From Indolivaga macrotermitis (GTDB lineage Bacteria; Bacteroidota; Bacteroidia; Bacteroidales; Dysgonomonadaceae): a stretch of 64,000 nt of DNA. The notes under the pieces were generated by a model. That model ran no database searches, was not told where the DNA came from, and saw nothing but the letters and a program-made list of their open reading frames with translations. Location of the stretch: assembly GCF_900128985.1 (NCBI RefSeq), contig NZ_FQUC01000019.1, positions 1-64,000 on the forward strand. Reading direction: 5' to 3'. A program made the translations under genes and the position numbers. Of the stretch, positions 41,983-49,903 are shown in pieces; the stretch's first letter is position 1, and every line of letters begins with the position of its first letter.

Positions 41983-42534
41983 ATGTTGAAAACTATTTTA
42001 TCTGTATCAGGCAAGCCAGGATTGTTTAAGCTAATCTCCAATGCTAAGAATATGGTTATTGTTGAATCATTGGCAGATAAAAGAAGGCTTCCTATCTATG
42101 CAAGAGATAAAGTCGTTTCTTTAGGAGATATTGCCATGTACACCGACGAGGCCGAAGTGCCTTTGAGCGAAGTGCTGACTAAAATACAAGAAAAAGAGAA
42201 TGGAGGACAATGTTCCATCGCTCCTAACTCCAAACCTGAAGAGTTAAGAAAGTATTTCGCCGAAATACTTCCTACATATGACCGTGAGAGGGTTTATGAT
42301 TCAGATATCAAAAAACTGCTTACATGGTATAACCTGCTCACTACTGCCGGAATTCCATTTATTGAAGCTCCCGCACAGGAAGAGGAGGGTGTTAAAGAAG
42401 AACCCATAGAAGAAACTAAAGCAGAGAAACCTGCTAAAGCGGAAAAAGGAGAAAAGACTGAGAAAAAGGAGACTAAGAAGAAAGCAGCTCCAAAAGCAAA
42501 AAAAGAAGACAAAAAGGATAAAGAAAGCAAATAA
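41983..42534 (+). CDS. DUF5606 domain protein with lysine-rich tail
   Basis: A 183-residue protein. Residues 1-135 match the conserved Bacteroidetes DUF5606 family (MLKTILSVSGKPGLFKLIS, RRLPIYARDKVVSLGDIAMYT, LPTYDRERVYDSDIKKLLTWYNLL), thought to bind nucleic acid or the ribosome, though without proof that I know of. The last 45 residues are a low-complexity Lys/Glu/Ala tail, probably disordered and basic. It is monocistronic, with promoter and terminator. Confidence 0.8.
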   Translation: MLKTILSVSGKPGLFKLISNAKNMVIVESLADKRRLPIYARDKVVSLGDIAMYTDEAEVPLSEVLTKIQEKENGGQCSIAPNSKPEELRKYFAEILPTYDRERVYDSDIKKLLTWYNLLTTAGIPFIEAPAQEEEGVKEEPIEETKAEKPAKAEKGEKTEKKETKKKAAPKAKKEDKKDKESK

Positions 42535-42559
42535 AAGGCTTCTTGCTCCGACATATACC

Positions 42560-42591
42560 AAAACGCTGCCTCCAAAAACAGGTAGCGTTTT
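42560..42591 (+). terminator. Terminator of the DUF5606 gene
   Basis: AAAACGCTGCC (42560-42570) pairs with GGTAGCGTTTT (42581-42591), with one G-T pair, and ends in T7. Confidence 0.8.
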
Positions 42592-42615
42592 TTTATTTTA
42601 CTTCAATATAAATAG

Positions 42616-42623
42616 TACTTTTG
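42616..42623 (+). promoter_or_regulatory. -7 element of the membrane protein-ATL-Fur operon
   Basis: TACTTTTG fits TAnnTTTG and predicts a leader of about 19 nt to ATG 42648. The -33 region is T-rich without a clear TTG. Confidence 0.55.
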
Positions 42624-42647
42624 GGTTATACTATAAACAATACCCTT

Positions 42648-43178
42648 ATGGACAAAGAACCCGAAAAAATCCGTTTGATAAAAATTATCAGGGGACTGTG
42701 TATTTTTTTTATACTTGCCCTTATCGTATCAGGGATAACTGCATTTCCGCTTGAAACAGAAATGAGGATAGCCTGCAATATTCTGGGCATAGACACCACC
42801 CTCTCTCCTGATGAGTACTCAGGACTGCAATACTGGATAGCTACAGTATATGCCGCTCTTCTCGATACAAACCAAGCATATCCGTTTCTCGCTTACGGAT
42901 TCGACTGGCTTGCATTCGCCCATATTGTTATAGCAATAGCATTTGTAGGTGTGTATTTAAAGCCCGTACAAAATATATGGGTAGTACATTTCGGCATGAT
43001 TGCCTGTATTGGGATCTTACCTCTCGCGTTCATTTGTGGACCGATCAGGGAAATTCCTTTTTACTGGACGCTTATAGACTGTGCATTTGGCGTATTCGGA
43101 ATTATTCCGCTATACTTTTTACATAAATATATCAAGAAACTCGAAGCCCTATTGGGATATACTCCCCGTGAATACTGA
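42648..43178 (+). CDS. Hypothetical integral membrane protein
   Basis: A 176-residue protein with four predicted membrane segments: IIRGLCIFFILALIVSGITAF, FDWLAFAHIVIAIAFVGVYL, IWVVHFGMIACIGILPLAFI and LIDCAFGVFGIIPLYFLHKYI. A conserved-looking periplasmic loop lies between segments 1 and 2. No family was recognised. ATG 42648 is preferred over a TTG nine codons upstream that lies in the -7 element. It is the first gene of a tight operon (gap of 8 bp) with an alkyltransferase-like protein and a Fur-family regulator. Confidence 0.65.
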   Translation: MDKEPEKIRLIKIIRGLCIFFILALIVSGITAFPLETEMRIACNILGIDTTLSPDEYSGLQYWIATVYAALLDTNQAYPFLAYGFDWLAFAHIVIAIAFVGVYLKPVQNIWVVHFGMIACIGILPLAFICGPIREIPFYWTLIDCAFGVFGIIPLYFLHKYIKKLEALLGYTPREY

Positions 43179-43186
43179 TTTACCTG

Positions 43187-43540
43187 ATGACAGATAAGGA
43201 AAAACAAGAATTTGCAGATGCTGTTTACGAAATAGTTCGTTTGATACCTTACGGACGGGCGACCAGCTACAAAGCTTTAGCAAAAGCTGTAGGTTATCCA
43301 AGCCATTCGCGATTGGTCGGACGCATTATGTCAAACTCCGATTCGGCAAACAACAACATTCCGGCACACAGGGTAGTAAACAGCCAGGGGATACTTTCGG
43401 CAAAACAGGCTTTCGGGAATTCCGGCGAAATGCAACACCTGCTGGAAAATGAAGGTATATCTGTAAAAAACGACCGGATACAAAACTGGAAAAAGGTATT
43501 CTGGAGCCCTATAGATGAAATAAAACTACAATCAGAGTAA
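43187..43540 (+). CDS. Alkyltransferase-like protein (ATL, MGMT fold without catalytic Cys)
   Basis: A 117-residue protein with the DNA-binding half of O6-alkylguanine-DNA alkyltransferases: IPYGRATSYKALAKAVGYPSHSRLVGRIM, then NNNIPAHRVVNSQGIL. The active-site motif PCHRV reads PAHRV (Ala60), so it cannot take the alkyl group. ATL proteins bind O6-alkylguanine and recruit nucleotide excision repair. It lies in an operon between a membrane protein and a Fur-family regulator, only 2 bp before the latter. Confidence 0.88.
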   Translation: MTDKEKQEFADAVYEIVRLIPYGRATSYKALAKAVGYPSHSRLVGRIMSNSDSANNNIPAHRVVNSQGILSAKQAFGNSGEMQHLLENEGISVKNDRIQNWKKVFWSPIDEIKLQSE

Positions 43541-43542
43541 CA

Positions 43543-43959
43543 ATGGAAGAACTAAATCACATAGCCCGTCTCGAAGCCCGGAATATAAAGCCTACAGCTG
43601 TAAGGCTCCTTATATTCAAAGCAATGATACAACAGAAACAAGCTTTCAGCCTGTCGTCACTCGAAAGCGTTCTGGATACAGTCGACAAGTCTACCTTATC
43701 GCGAACTATTACCTTATTTCACAACAACCTGCTGATACATAGCATCGATGATGGATCGGGTTCAATGAAATATTCGGTATGCAGTTCCGATTGCCAATGT
43801 TCAATCAACGACCTGCATGTACACTTTAATTGTACCAACTGTAAACAAACATACTGTCTCGAAAGTATATCTATCCCGAAAGTCCAGTTACCTACAGGTT
43901 TCGTTTTACAAAGCGTAAATTTTGTAATGAAAGGGTTATGTAATAAATGCCAGAAATAA
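43543..43959 (+). CDS. Fur family transcriptional regulator
   Basis: A 138-residue regulator. A winged-helix DNA-binding domain with IKPTAVRLLIFKAMIQQKQAFSLSSLESVL and DKSTLSRTITLFHNNLLI is followed by the dimerisation domain. Cysteine pairs in FNCTNCKQTYC and GLCNKCQK form the structural zinc site, and HVHFNC supplies possible metal ligands. Whether it senses iron, zinc or peroxide cannot be told. It is the last gene of the operon and ends 15 bp before a convergent EamA gene. Confidence 0.85.
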   Translation: MEELNHIARLEARNIKPTAVRLLIFKAMIQQKQAFSLSSLESVLDTVDKSTLSRTITLFHNNLLIHSIDDGSGSMKYSVCSSDCQCSINDLHVHFNCTNCKQTYCLESISIPKVQLPTGFVLQSVNFVMKGLCNKCQK

Positions 43960-43974
43960 TCAGGCGCAAAAAAC

Positions 43975-44865
43975 CTACTCCGAAACAGGCTTCAGCCGTT
44001 TCCGTTCAGATACTACATTGATCATTTGGAGGATAGTAGACAATACAATCAATCCTAAACCTATATAGAATGCATAGTTCAGTTCCTGAGCCTCATTAAA
44101 AAGAATCATTGCAAGAATAATACTATATACAGGCTCCAGATTATAACTCAGGTTAACCGTAAATGCCGAAATAACTTTCAAAGCCTGAATCTGCAATATA
44201 CACATCAGGATTGTACAAAACGCAGCAAAGACCAAAAGATATGCAAAATCCTGCATGGAAGGAGTAAAACTTTCGACCGGAAAGCTGTATAAATAAAATG
44301 GCAGTAAAATACTCAGACAGAGAAAGCCTCCTACCAGTTCGTAGAGCAGCATGGTTGTAGAAGAATAATCCTTTCCCACTTTTTTATTCATTATCGTAAA
44401 CATAGCACATAATGCCGAGGAAATCACACCGAGAATGATCCCTGTCTGATAACGCATATCCAGATTAAAGATAAGTATGATACCCGATACAGTGATCAGG
44501 CTTAAAAGAAGCTCTTTGAGCGATATTTTATGCCGGTTGATAACAGGTTCCAGTATAGCAGTAAAAAAGCCGACCAGCGAAAAGCAAACAACCCCTATCG
44601 AAACATTCGAAGCCTTAATACTTCCGTAAAAGAAAATCCAATGCATTGCTAACAGAAAGCCGACCCCTCCGATCCGGAGCATATCGCGGAAAGGTAACAA
44701 GCGGAATTTTTTCCACAAGGCAAGCAATATAAACAACATCAGAGACGAAATAAGCATACGGTACCAGACCAACAAGCCTTCGTTCAGGGAAATAAGTTTA
44801 CCGAATATACCTGTAAATCCGGCTAAGAGAATAGATACATGAAGCTTAATAAATGCCTGTTTCAT
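43975..44865 (-). CDS. EamA/DMT family transporter
   Basis: A 296-residue protein with ten membrane segments in two EamA repeats (GFTGIFGKLISLNEGLLVWYRMLISSLMLF at the start, NLEPVYSIILAMILFNEAQELN in the second repeat). The substrate is unknown. A TACCTTTG -7 element on the minus strand at 44888-44895 precedes it with a leader of about 17 nt. It is not closely similar to the EamA protein at 5327-6223. Confidence 0.83.
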   Translation of the reverse strand: MKQAFIKLHVSILLAGFTGIFGKLISLNEGLLVWYRMLISSLMLFILLALWKKFRLLPFRDMLRIGGVGFLLAMHWIFFYGSIKASNVSIGVVCFSLVGFFTAILEPVINRHKISLKELLLSLITVSGIILIFNLDMRYQTGIILGVISSALCAMFTIMNKKVGKDYSSTTMLLYELVGGFLCLSILLPFYLYSFPVESFTPSMQDFAYLLVFAAFCTILMCILQIQALKVISAFTVNLSYNLEPVYSIILAMILFNEAQELNYAFYIGLGLIVLSTILQMINVVSERKRLKPVSE

Positions 44866-44887
44866 TTAGAATCTGAATTCGAGGCAT

Positions 44888-44895
44888 CAAAGGTA
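44888..44895 (-). promoter_or_regulatory. -7 element of the EamA gene at 44865
   Basis: TACCTTTG on the minus strand fits TAnnTTTG, with a leader of about 17 nt. Confidence 0.55.
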
Positions 44896-44936
44896 GATGT
44901 TTTCCATTGATTTCGATTCAATGAAATAACGCATTA

Positions 44937-46145
44937 TCAGAATTTAGTGATCGAAGGATGTTTTCCTTTGTATTTAGGATCATAGTTATCAATCCACCAA
45001 TAATACATCAGAGTAGCTAATATACAATAAACGACAGCATGCACCCACAAAGTAACGAATTCGAACCACACATCGGGCAAAGTAGCACCCATTGTATTAA
45101 TCTTTACAAACCCATGAATACCGGGAGTCGAAGGCAGCAAATAAGCTACCGCTTTCAATGGTTCGGGTACAGCCGGCCAAGGCCACGAAATACCAGATAA
45201 GAATAAAAACGGCAAACTGGTAAATACAATCAAAAGCATAATAAACTCGCGCTGCGAAGAAAAATAAGAAATGGTCATTGCGAAGAATGATGCAGCAAGT
45301 ATATAAGGAAAGAGAAAAACGGCAATCGTTTCGGGATTTCCGATCTGGGGCAGATCGAAAATATATGGCACAACCCTGAGAATCCATGCCGAAGACACAA
45401 AATAGATCATACTATAGCAGAAGCCCTTTCCGATAGTCAGTTTCAACGGATGAACATCCTTTCCTTCCGATACAAGTGATGCTACCGTAAAACGTTTCTT
45501 ATCGTTATGTGTACCCACAATAGTTCCCACCCCTAACAATAAAGTTTGCTGGATTACCAAGATAAGGATAGCGGGTACAAGAAAACTGGCAAAACCGTTC
45601 GATACGTTATAGAAAGGTACCCATTCGTAATCCACAGCCTGCATGGTGGCAGCATCCTGTTCCTGTGTTCCATACCCCATATCTTCGACCCTGATATTGG
45701 CTCCCATATCAAGCGAAACTTCGGTACATGTCAGCAACAAAGCTTTGTAGTACAACATACTGCTTATATCGGAATACAGTGACACTGTGGTTTGCTTATT
45801 CGTATTCAGGTCAGTACTGAACGAACGGGGAATAACAATAATACCATAAGCTTCTTTGCGGCGCATAGCCTCTCTAGCTTCTTCCATATTCGCAACTGTT
45901 GCTACAACATGTACATCGGCAGCACCATCGACCTTACGGACAAACTCGCGGGATAAAGACGTATTCGATTCATCTACAACTATAGCCTTTACTTCGTGAA
46001 CAGTCTCATTGTTATACAAAAAAGCATACAGCACAGGGTACAACAGAGGTACTATAACGAGAAGAAGAATCACAGCAGGATCCCGAAAAACGACTTTCAT
46101 TTCATTTTTCCAGACATAATATATATCGAGCAGTAATTTCTTCAT
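44937..46145 (-). CDS. ABC-2 type export permease (YbhR-like)
   Basis: A 402-residue permease with one N-terminal membrane segment, a large periplasmic region (about residues 45-185) and five C-terminal segments, typical of YbhS/YbhR/YhhJ-type ABC-2 permeases. Signatures are FRDPAVILLLVIVPLLYPVLYAFLYN and LFLSGISWPWPAVPEPLKAVAYLLPSTPGIHGFV. It is the last gene of a TolC-HlyD-permease-permease operon, 12 bp after its partner. The expected ATPase gene is not in the operon. Confidence 0.85.
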   Translation of the reverse strand: MKKLLLDIYYVWKNEMKVVFRDPAVILLLVIVPLLYPVLYAFLYNNETVHEVKAIVVDESNTSLSREFVRKVDGAADVHVVATVANMEEAREAMRRKEAYGIIVIPRSFSTDLNTNKQTTVSLYSDISSMLYYKALLLTCTEVSLDMGANIRVEDMGYGTQEQDAATMQAVDYEWVPFYNVSNGFASFLVPAILILVIQQTLLLGVGTIVGTHNDKKRFTVASLVSEGKDVHPLKLTIGKGFCYSMIYFVSSAWILRVVPYIFDLPQIGNPETIAVFLFPYILAASFFAMTISYFSSQREFIMLLIVFTSLPFLFLSGISWPWPAVPEPLKAVAYLLPSTPGIHGFVKINTMGATLPDVWFEFVTLWVHAVVYCILATLMYYWWIDNYDPKYKGKHPSITKF

Positions 46146-46157
46146 AACGACTAAAGC

Positions 46158-47327
46158 TTATTCTTCGTAAATATCTTCGTAAAGAAAAGAACCTATCCTT
46201 CCTGTAAATAATAATCCGACCAAAAAGAAACCCAACAATGCTGCATAATGGTATGCCGAATATCCCATCGCTATACCATTTAGTGCCTGATCGACATAGA
46301 TCAGGAAGAAATGACGGAGTGGGAATAAGAAACTCAATCCATAAAGCATAGGACTCATCGCTATAGACGGAAACGAAAATCCGGTAATAGAAAACGAAAT
46401 CATCCCCAAGAGACTTGCTCCACTCAATGCCAAACGGTAATTGATGAAAACTCCCAATAATATTAGGCCGAAACCCTGTGCAGCCAAAATCAGGAATATA
46501 TAAGCCAGACACATAGGCCAGAACCCCGAATTGAGAGGGAAATGATTATATCCATACATCACCGACATAAAGAATAGTGACAGAATAAAGAATAAAATAG
46601 TATATGGCAGTAATTTACCCATAACAGCTTTCATCTTAGACCCTCCGGCTAATTCCAGTAATTTTTTACCAGTACCGGATTTCACCTCTGCCCCGAAAGC
46701 AGATATAGTAAACATCGACAATATCAGGAAAATAACGCCGGGAATCATCACATTATTCAGATAAACCGAATAATTGAGCATAGGGTTCCCTATCACATGG
46801 GCATCTATTACAATAGGTTGCAAAACAGGCATCAATTGCCCTTCGGTATAACCTTGTGCCTCTCCCATCTTCAATCCTACAGAAGCAGAAGCCAGTACAC
46901 TGATCATTTTCATATCCTGAAAGAGAAGCGAACCCGAAATAAGGAAAGCATTATTGGTATAAAAAACGATTTTCGGGCGGTCACCCGATACGGCATCTTT
47001 AGCAAAATCACGGGGAATGGTAAATATACCATATACCTGAGCACGTTCCATCGAAGTGCGTGCCTCCTGAAACGAAAGGCTCTTGAATTCGATATTGGTT
47101 TTCGCAAAAGCATCCAATTGACGGACAAGCGAACGGGATGTCGAAGAATTATCCAGATCAACCACCGCAATAGGTATCTTGGTCGGGAGCCCCTCATGCA
47201 TCATATACATAAGTATACCGAAAGTGAGTAGAGGCGCAACAACCATCCCCCAAATACAAATTTTAGAAGATATTATCCGCTTGCACTCACGTACAAAAAC
47301 AACCCACATACCGGTATTCTGGCTCAT
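46158..47327 (-). CDS. ABC-2 type export permease (YbhS-like)
   Basis: About 389 residues with the same architecture as the next gene: an N-terminal segment (ICIWGMVVAPLLTFGILMYMM), a periplasmic domain of about 150 residues and five C-terminal segments (SISFSITGFSFPSIAMSPMLYGLSFLFPLRHFFLIYVDQ). The two permeases should form a heterodimer. ATG 47327 is preferred over a TTG one codon earlier. It starts 6 bp after the HlyD gene. Confidence 0.85.
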   Translation of the reverse strand: MSQNTGMWVVFVRECKRIISSKICIWGMVVAPLLTFGILMYMMHEGLPTKIPIAVVDLDNSSTSRSLVRQLDAFAKTNIEFKSLSFQEARTSMERAQVYGIFTIPRDFAKDAVSGDRPKIVFYTNNAFLISGSLLFQDMKMISVLASASVGLKMGEAQGYTEGQLMPVLQPIVIDAHVIGNPMLNYSVYLNNVMIPGVIFLILSMFTISAFGAEVKSGTGKKLLELAGGSKMKAVMGKLLPYTILFFILSLFFMSVMYGYNHFPLNSGFWPMCLAYIFLILAAQGFGLILLGVFINYRLALSGASLLGMISFSITGFSFPSIAMSPMLYGLSFLFPLRHFFLIYVDQALNGIAMGYSAYHYAALLGFFLVGLLFTGRIGSFLYEDIYEE

Positions 47328-47333
47328 CAAACC

Positions 47334-48323
47334 TTATCTCTTAATTATGATAGACATACCCGGCAACACATCCGGCTGGTCTTCTACAAAACGGCCTCTG
47401 ACCTCGAAAGTCTTGCGATCAAAACCGCCTGTAGTCTTGGTCGCCTTCCATGCGGCATAAGAACCAAGGTCTTTCATATAATATATTTTCAGCTTTACAT
47501 CTTTATCCAAAGCAGGTACGAATGCATTAATTTCTCCTCCTACTTTAAAATCAACCAACAGGTCTTCACGAATATTAAAAGTACCCCATTTGTCAGACAA
47601 ATCCATTACATTCATTATAGGCGCACCTGTTCCAACCAATTCTCCTACATTAGGGAAACGGTCTGAAATACGGCCGTCGACAGGCGATATCAGATAAGTC
47701 TCGTTAATATAAGAGTCTACTTCGGCTACAGCACCTTTTGCCTTAGCGACCATCGCAAGGGCAGCTTCTTTATCTTCACGCTGAGCTCCATTGACAGCCA
47801 TATCGTACTGATATTTTGCTGCTTTCTCGGTAGCCATAGAAGCTTTATAATTGGCTTCAGCCTCATCCCGTTTTTGTGTGGTGGTTACCCCTTTCTCATA
47901 TAGATTCTGAACACGGACATACGATTTATATGCAATATCTGTTCCTACTATGGCTTTTTGCCACATTTCGTAAGCCGATTGCAATTGTTCGGAACGTGTT
48001 CCCCGTTCAGCTTTTGCACTTTGCGCGGCAGCACCCTGTTCGGCTGCATTAGCCTGAGACAATTTAGCTACCACATCCGGTGCACTAAGTATTGCGAGTG
48101 TATCTCCACGTTTTACATAATCGCCTTCCTGCACAAAAAATTTCTCGATACGCCCCGGAACCTTACTCGAAATACGAACCTCGGTTATCTCAGCTTCACC
48201 CTGTAATGTATTGTCTTCCTGATTGAGAAAGAAAAAACCATAAAGGGCCGCAGCTATTATTACCGCAGCAAAACCCAGAATGGGGATAAGTTTAGACCCT
48301 GATTTATTATCTTGTACGCTCAT
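47334..48323 (-). CDS. HlyD family membrane fusion protein
   Basis: A 329-residue periplasmic adaptor: a single membrane anchor (LIPILGFAAVIIAAALYGFFF), a split lipoyl domain (ISSKVPGRIEKFFVQEGDYVKRGDTLAIL and YLISPVDGRISDRFPNVGELVGTGAPIM) flanking a coiled-coil hairpin of about 110 residues, and a C-terminal beta-barrel. It should link the ABC permeases to the TolC channel. It is 13 bp downstream of the tolC gene. Confidence 0.9.
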   Translation of the reverse strand: MSVQDNKSGSKLIPILGFAAVIIAAALYGFFFLNQEDNTLQGEAEITEVRISSKVPGRIEKFFVQEGDYVKRGDTLAILSAPDVVAKLSQANAAEQGAAAQSAKAERGTRSEQLQSAYEMWQKAIVGTDIAYKSYVRVQNLYEKGVTTTQKRDEAEANYKASMATEKAAKYQYDMAVNGAQREDKEAALAMVAKAKGAVAEVDSYINETYLISPVDGRISDRFPNVGELVGTGAPIMNVMDLSDKWGTFNIREDLLVDFKVGGEINAFVPALDKDVKLKIYYMKDLGSYAAWKATKTTGGFDRKTFEVRGRFVEDQPDVLPGMSIIIKR

Positions 48324-48336
48324 ATTTTTAGGGGAT

Positions 48337-49761
48337 TTATTTTTCTGTTAAATTACGTCCTAATGCTTTGTTCAAATATACTTTACACAATTTTATATCG
48401 ATTTTCGAATCGATCAGTTCCGAATGAGCCGACAGCCATGCTGTATGAGCCGCAATAACATCCGAAGCCGGAATAACTCCTTCTTCGAAACCCACATTTG
48501 CATAACGCAGGTTCTCATCGGCTTTCTCCATATTTTTTTCTGACGATGCGTATTTCTTATAGGCCTCGCTTAGTTTGAAGTTCGACTGGTTGACCTGCAG
48601 TTCGATCTTTTCTTTAGCCTCATCCAACTGGTATTGCTGGATACGGGTTTCGGCTTTTGCCGCATTGTACTTAGCCGAACTCGACATTATGTTTAAAGGA
48701 ACTTTAAGCGTAAGACCCAAAGTCCACATACCTCCGAATTTAGTATCGAATCCATCGAACCCACTCGGATTGGTATACAGGTAACTGGCCATAAATGCGA
48801 GATTAGGCATAAACTCGGAACGTGCCACCCTTTCTTTTCCTTTATATATTTTAGTAGCCAGTTCGAGGCTTTTTAATTCGGAACGGTTAGTAAGCGCTTC
48901 CTCTACCGAAGCCAATTCGGGTACAGAAGGAATTTGAGTTTGTATATTATTCTCCTCGTCCAGCAACGATATATTTTCTTCGATAGGTAAACCGCAAAGC
49001 TGATTCAATGCCATACGGGATAATGCCAACCCATTATCTACTTTAGTCAGGGCAACATCGGCCTCATTCAATTTTACCGAAACCGACAACACATCGGCTT
49101 TAGTAGCCACACCTTCTTGTTCCATAATCGAGATATCGGAATGCATCTTCTCCAGAAGGTATTTATATGATCCTGCTAATGTCTTTTTATCTGCTAATGA
49201 GACCACTTGCCAGTAGGCTGCGTCTACCTCGGTAATTATATCCTGCAGTTTAGTATCTTTCTGTGCTGCAGCTAGTTGCTGCGAATTTTTCATTATATCG
49301 TTATAAGCGACTATTTTCCCTCCCATAAACAGGGGTTGAACCAAAGTAACCCCACCGACCCAGATATTTTTAATATCGATTTCGCCAATACCACGTATCT
49401 TGTTGCGTATATCATCCGATATAGGAATTTCTGTTCCCGGAGGATAAGGTAAGGTAATGCCTATTGAACTCAGATCCGGAACAGTTATAGATGCCGGTAT
49501 AGCAGACGACGGAATCAATTGCAGATTCTTTTGATTACGCAAATATGCACCCATCAGGGAAATATCGGGTAAATATTTCGAAAAAGCTTCTTTCTTGTTA
49601 TAGTAAGCTACACGCTCCTGTTCGGACGCTATCTTGAGATTTTTATTATTCTCAATAGCCAGATTTCGAACCTCGTCGATACTTAAGGTTCTCTGTCCGG
49701 ATACGAATGGGACAGATGCGGTTGTTAAAAATAATATCCCGAGAAAAAGTTGTTTATACAT
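48337..49761 (-). CDS. TolC family outer-membrane efflux protein
   Basis: A 474-residue outer-membrane channel with a signal peptide (LFLGILFLTTASVPFVSGQ) and two OEP repeats of long helices, including VRNLAIENNKNLKIASEQERVAYYNKKEAFSKYLPDISLMG and EIDAAYW-type segments. It is the first gene of the export operon. No clear promoter was found before it; the upstream gap holds the 49827-49872 inverted repeat. Confidence 0.9.
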   Translation of the reverse strand: MYKQLFLGILFLTTASVPFVSGQRTLSIDEVRNLAIENNKNLKIASEQERVAYYNKKEAFSKYLPDISLMGAYLRNQKNLQLIPSSAIPASITVPDLSSIGITLPYPPGTEIPISDDIRNKIRGIGEIDIKNIWVGGVTLVQPLFMGGKIVAYNDIMKNSQQLAAAQKDTKLQDIITEVDAAYWQVVSLADKKTLAGSYKYLLEKMHSDISIMEQEGVATKADVLSVSVKLNEADVALTKVDNGLALSRMALNQLCGLPIEENISLLDEENNIQTQIPSVPELASVEEALTNRSELKSLELATKIYKGKERVARSEFMPNLAFMASYLYTNPSGFDGFDTKFGGMWTLGLTLKVPLNIMSSSAKYNAAKAETRIQQYQLDEAKEKIELQVNQSNFKLSEAYKKYASSEKNMEKADENLRYANVGFEEGVIPASDVIAAHTAWLSAHSELIDSKIDIKLCKVYLNKALGRNLTEK

Positions 49762-49826
49762 ACACCGGTTAATTTAATTTCGGGTCTGGAACTAGCACTA
49801 TCAGATAATTTAACTTATGATAAATA

Positions 49827-49872
49827 ACGCAAGGTTATACAATTTGTTCAGAATAGTATAATAACCTTGCGT
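49827..49872. repeat. 12-bp inverted repeat upstream of the tolC operon
   Basis: ACGCAAGGTTAT (49827-49838) pairs perfectly with ATAACCTTGCGT (49861-49872), and further pairing is possible towards the 22-nt loop. The T-run is on the plus-strand side only, where no gene ends, so it is not a normal terminator for the minus-strand murF-alr gene. It could be an operator for the export operon or a poor terminator. Confidence 0.65.
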
Positions 49873-49903
49873 CTTTTTTTATTAAAATTTAAAATTTTGC
49901 TTT

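Noticed and set aside
43355-43375. Ala in PAHRV as a sequencing error or dead methyltransferase
   Set aside because: The short length and PAHRV motif match the known alkyltransferase-like (ATL) family, in which Cys is naturally replaced.
46797-47231. 144-codon plus-strand frame inside the permease gene
   Set aside because: Shadow of the minus-strand permease; composition rich in Arg/Ser/Thr without any family pattern.
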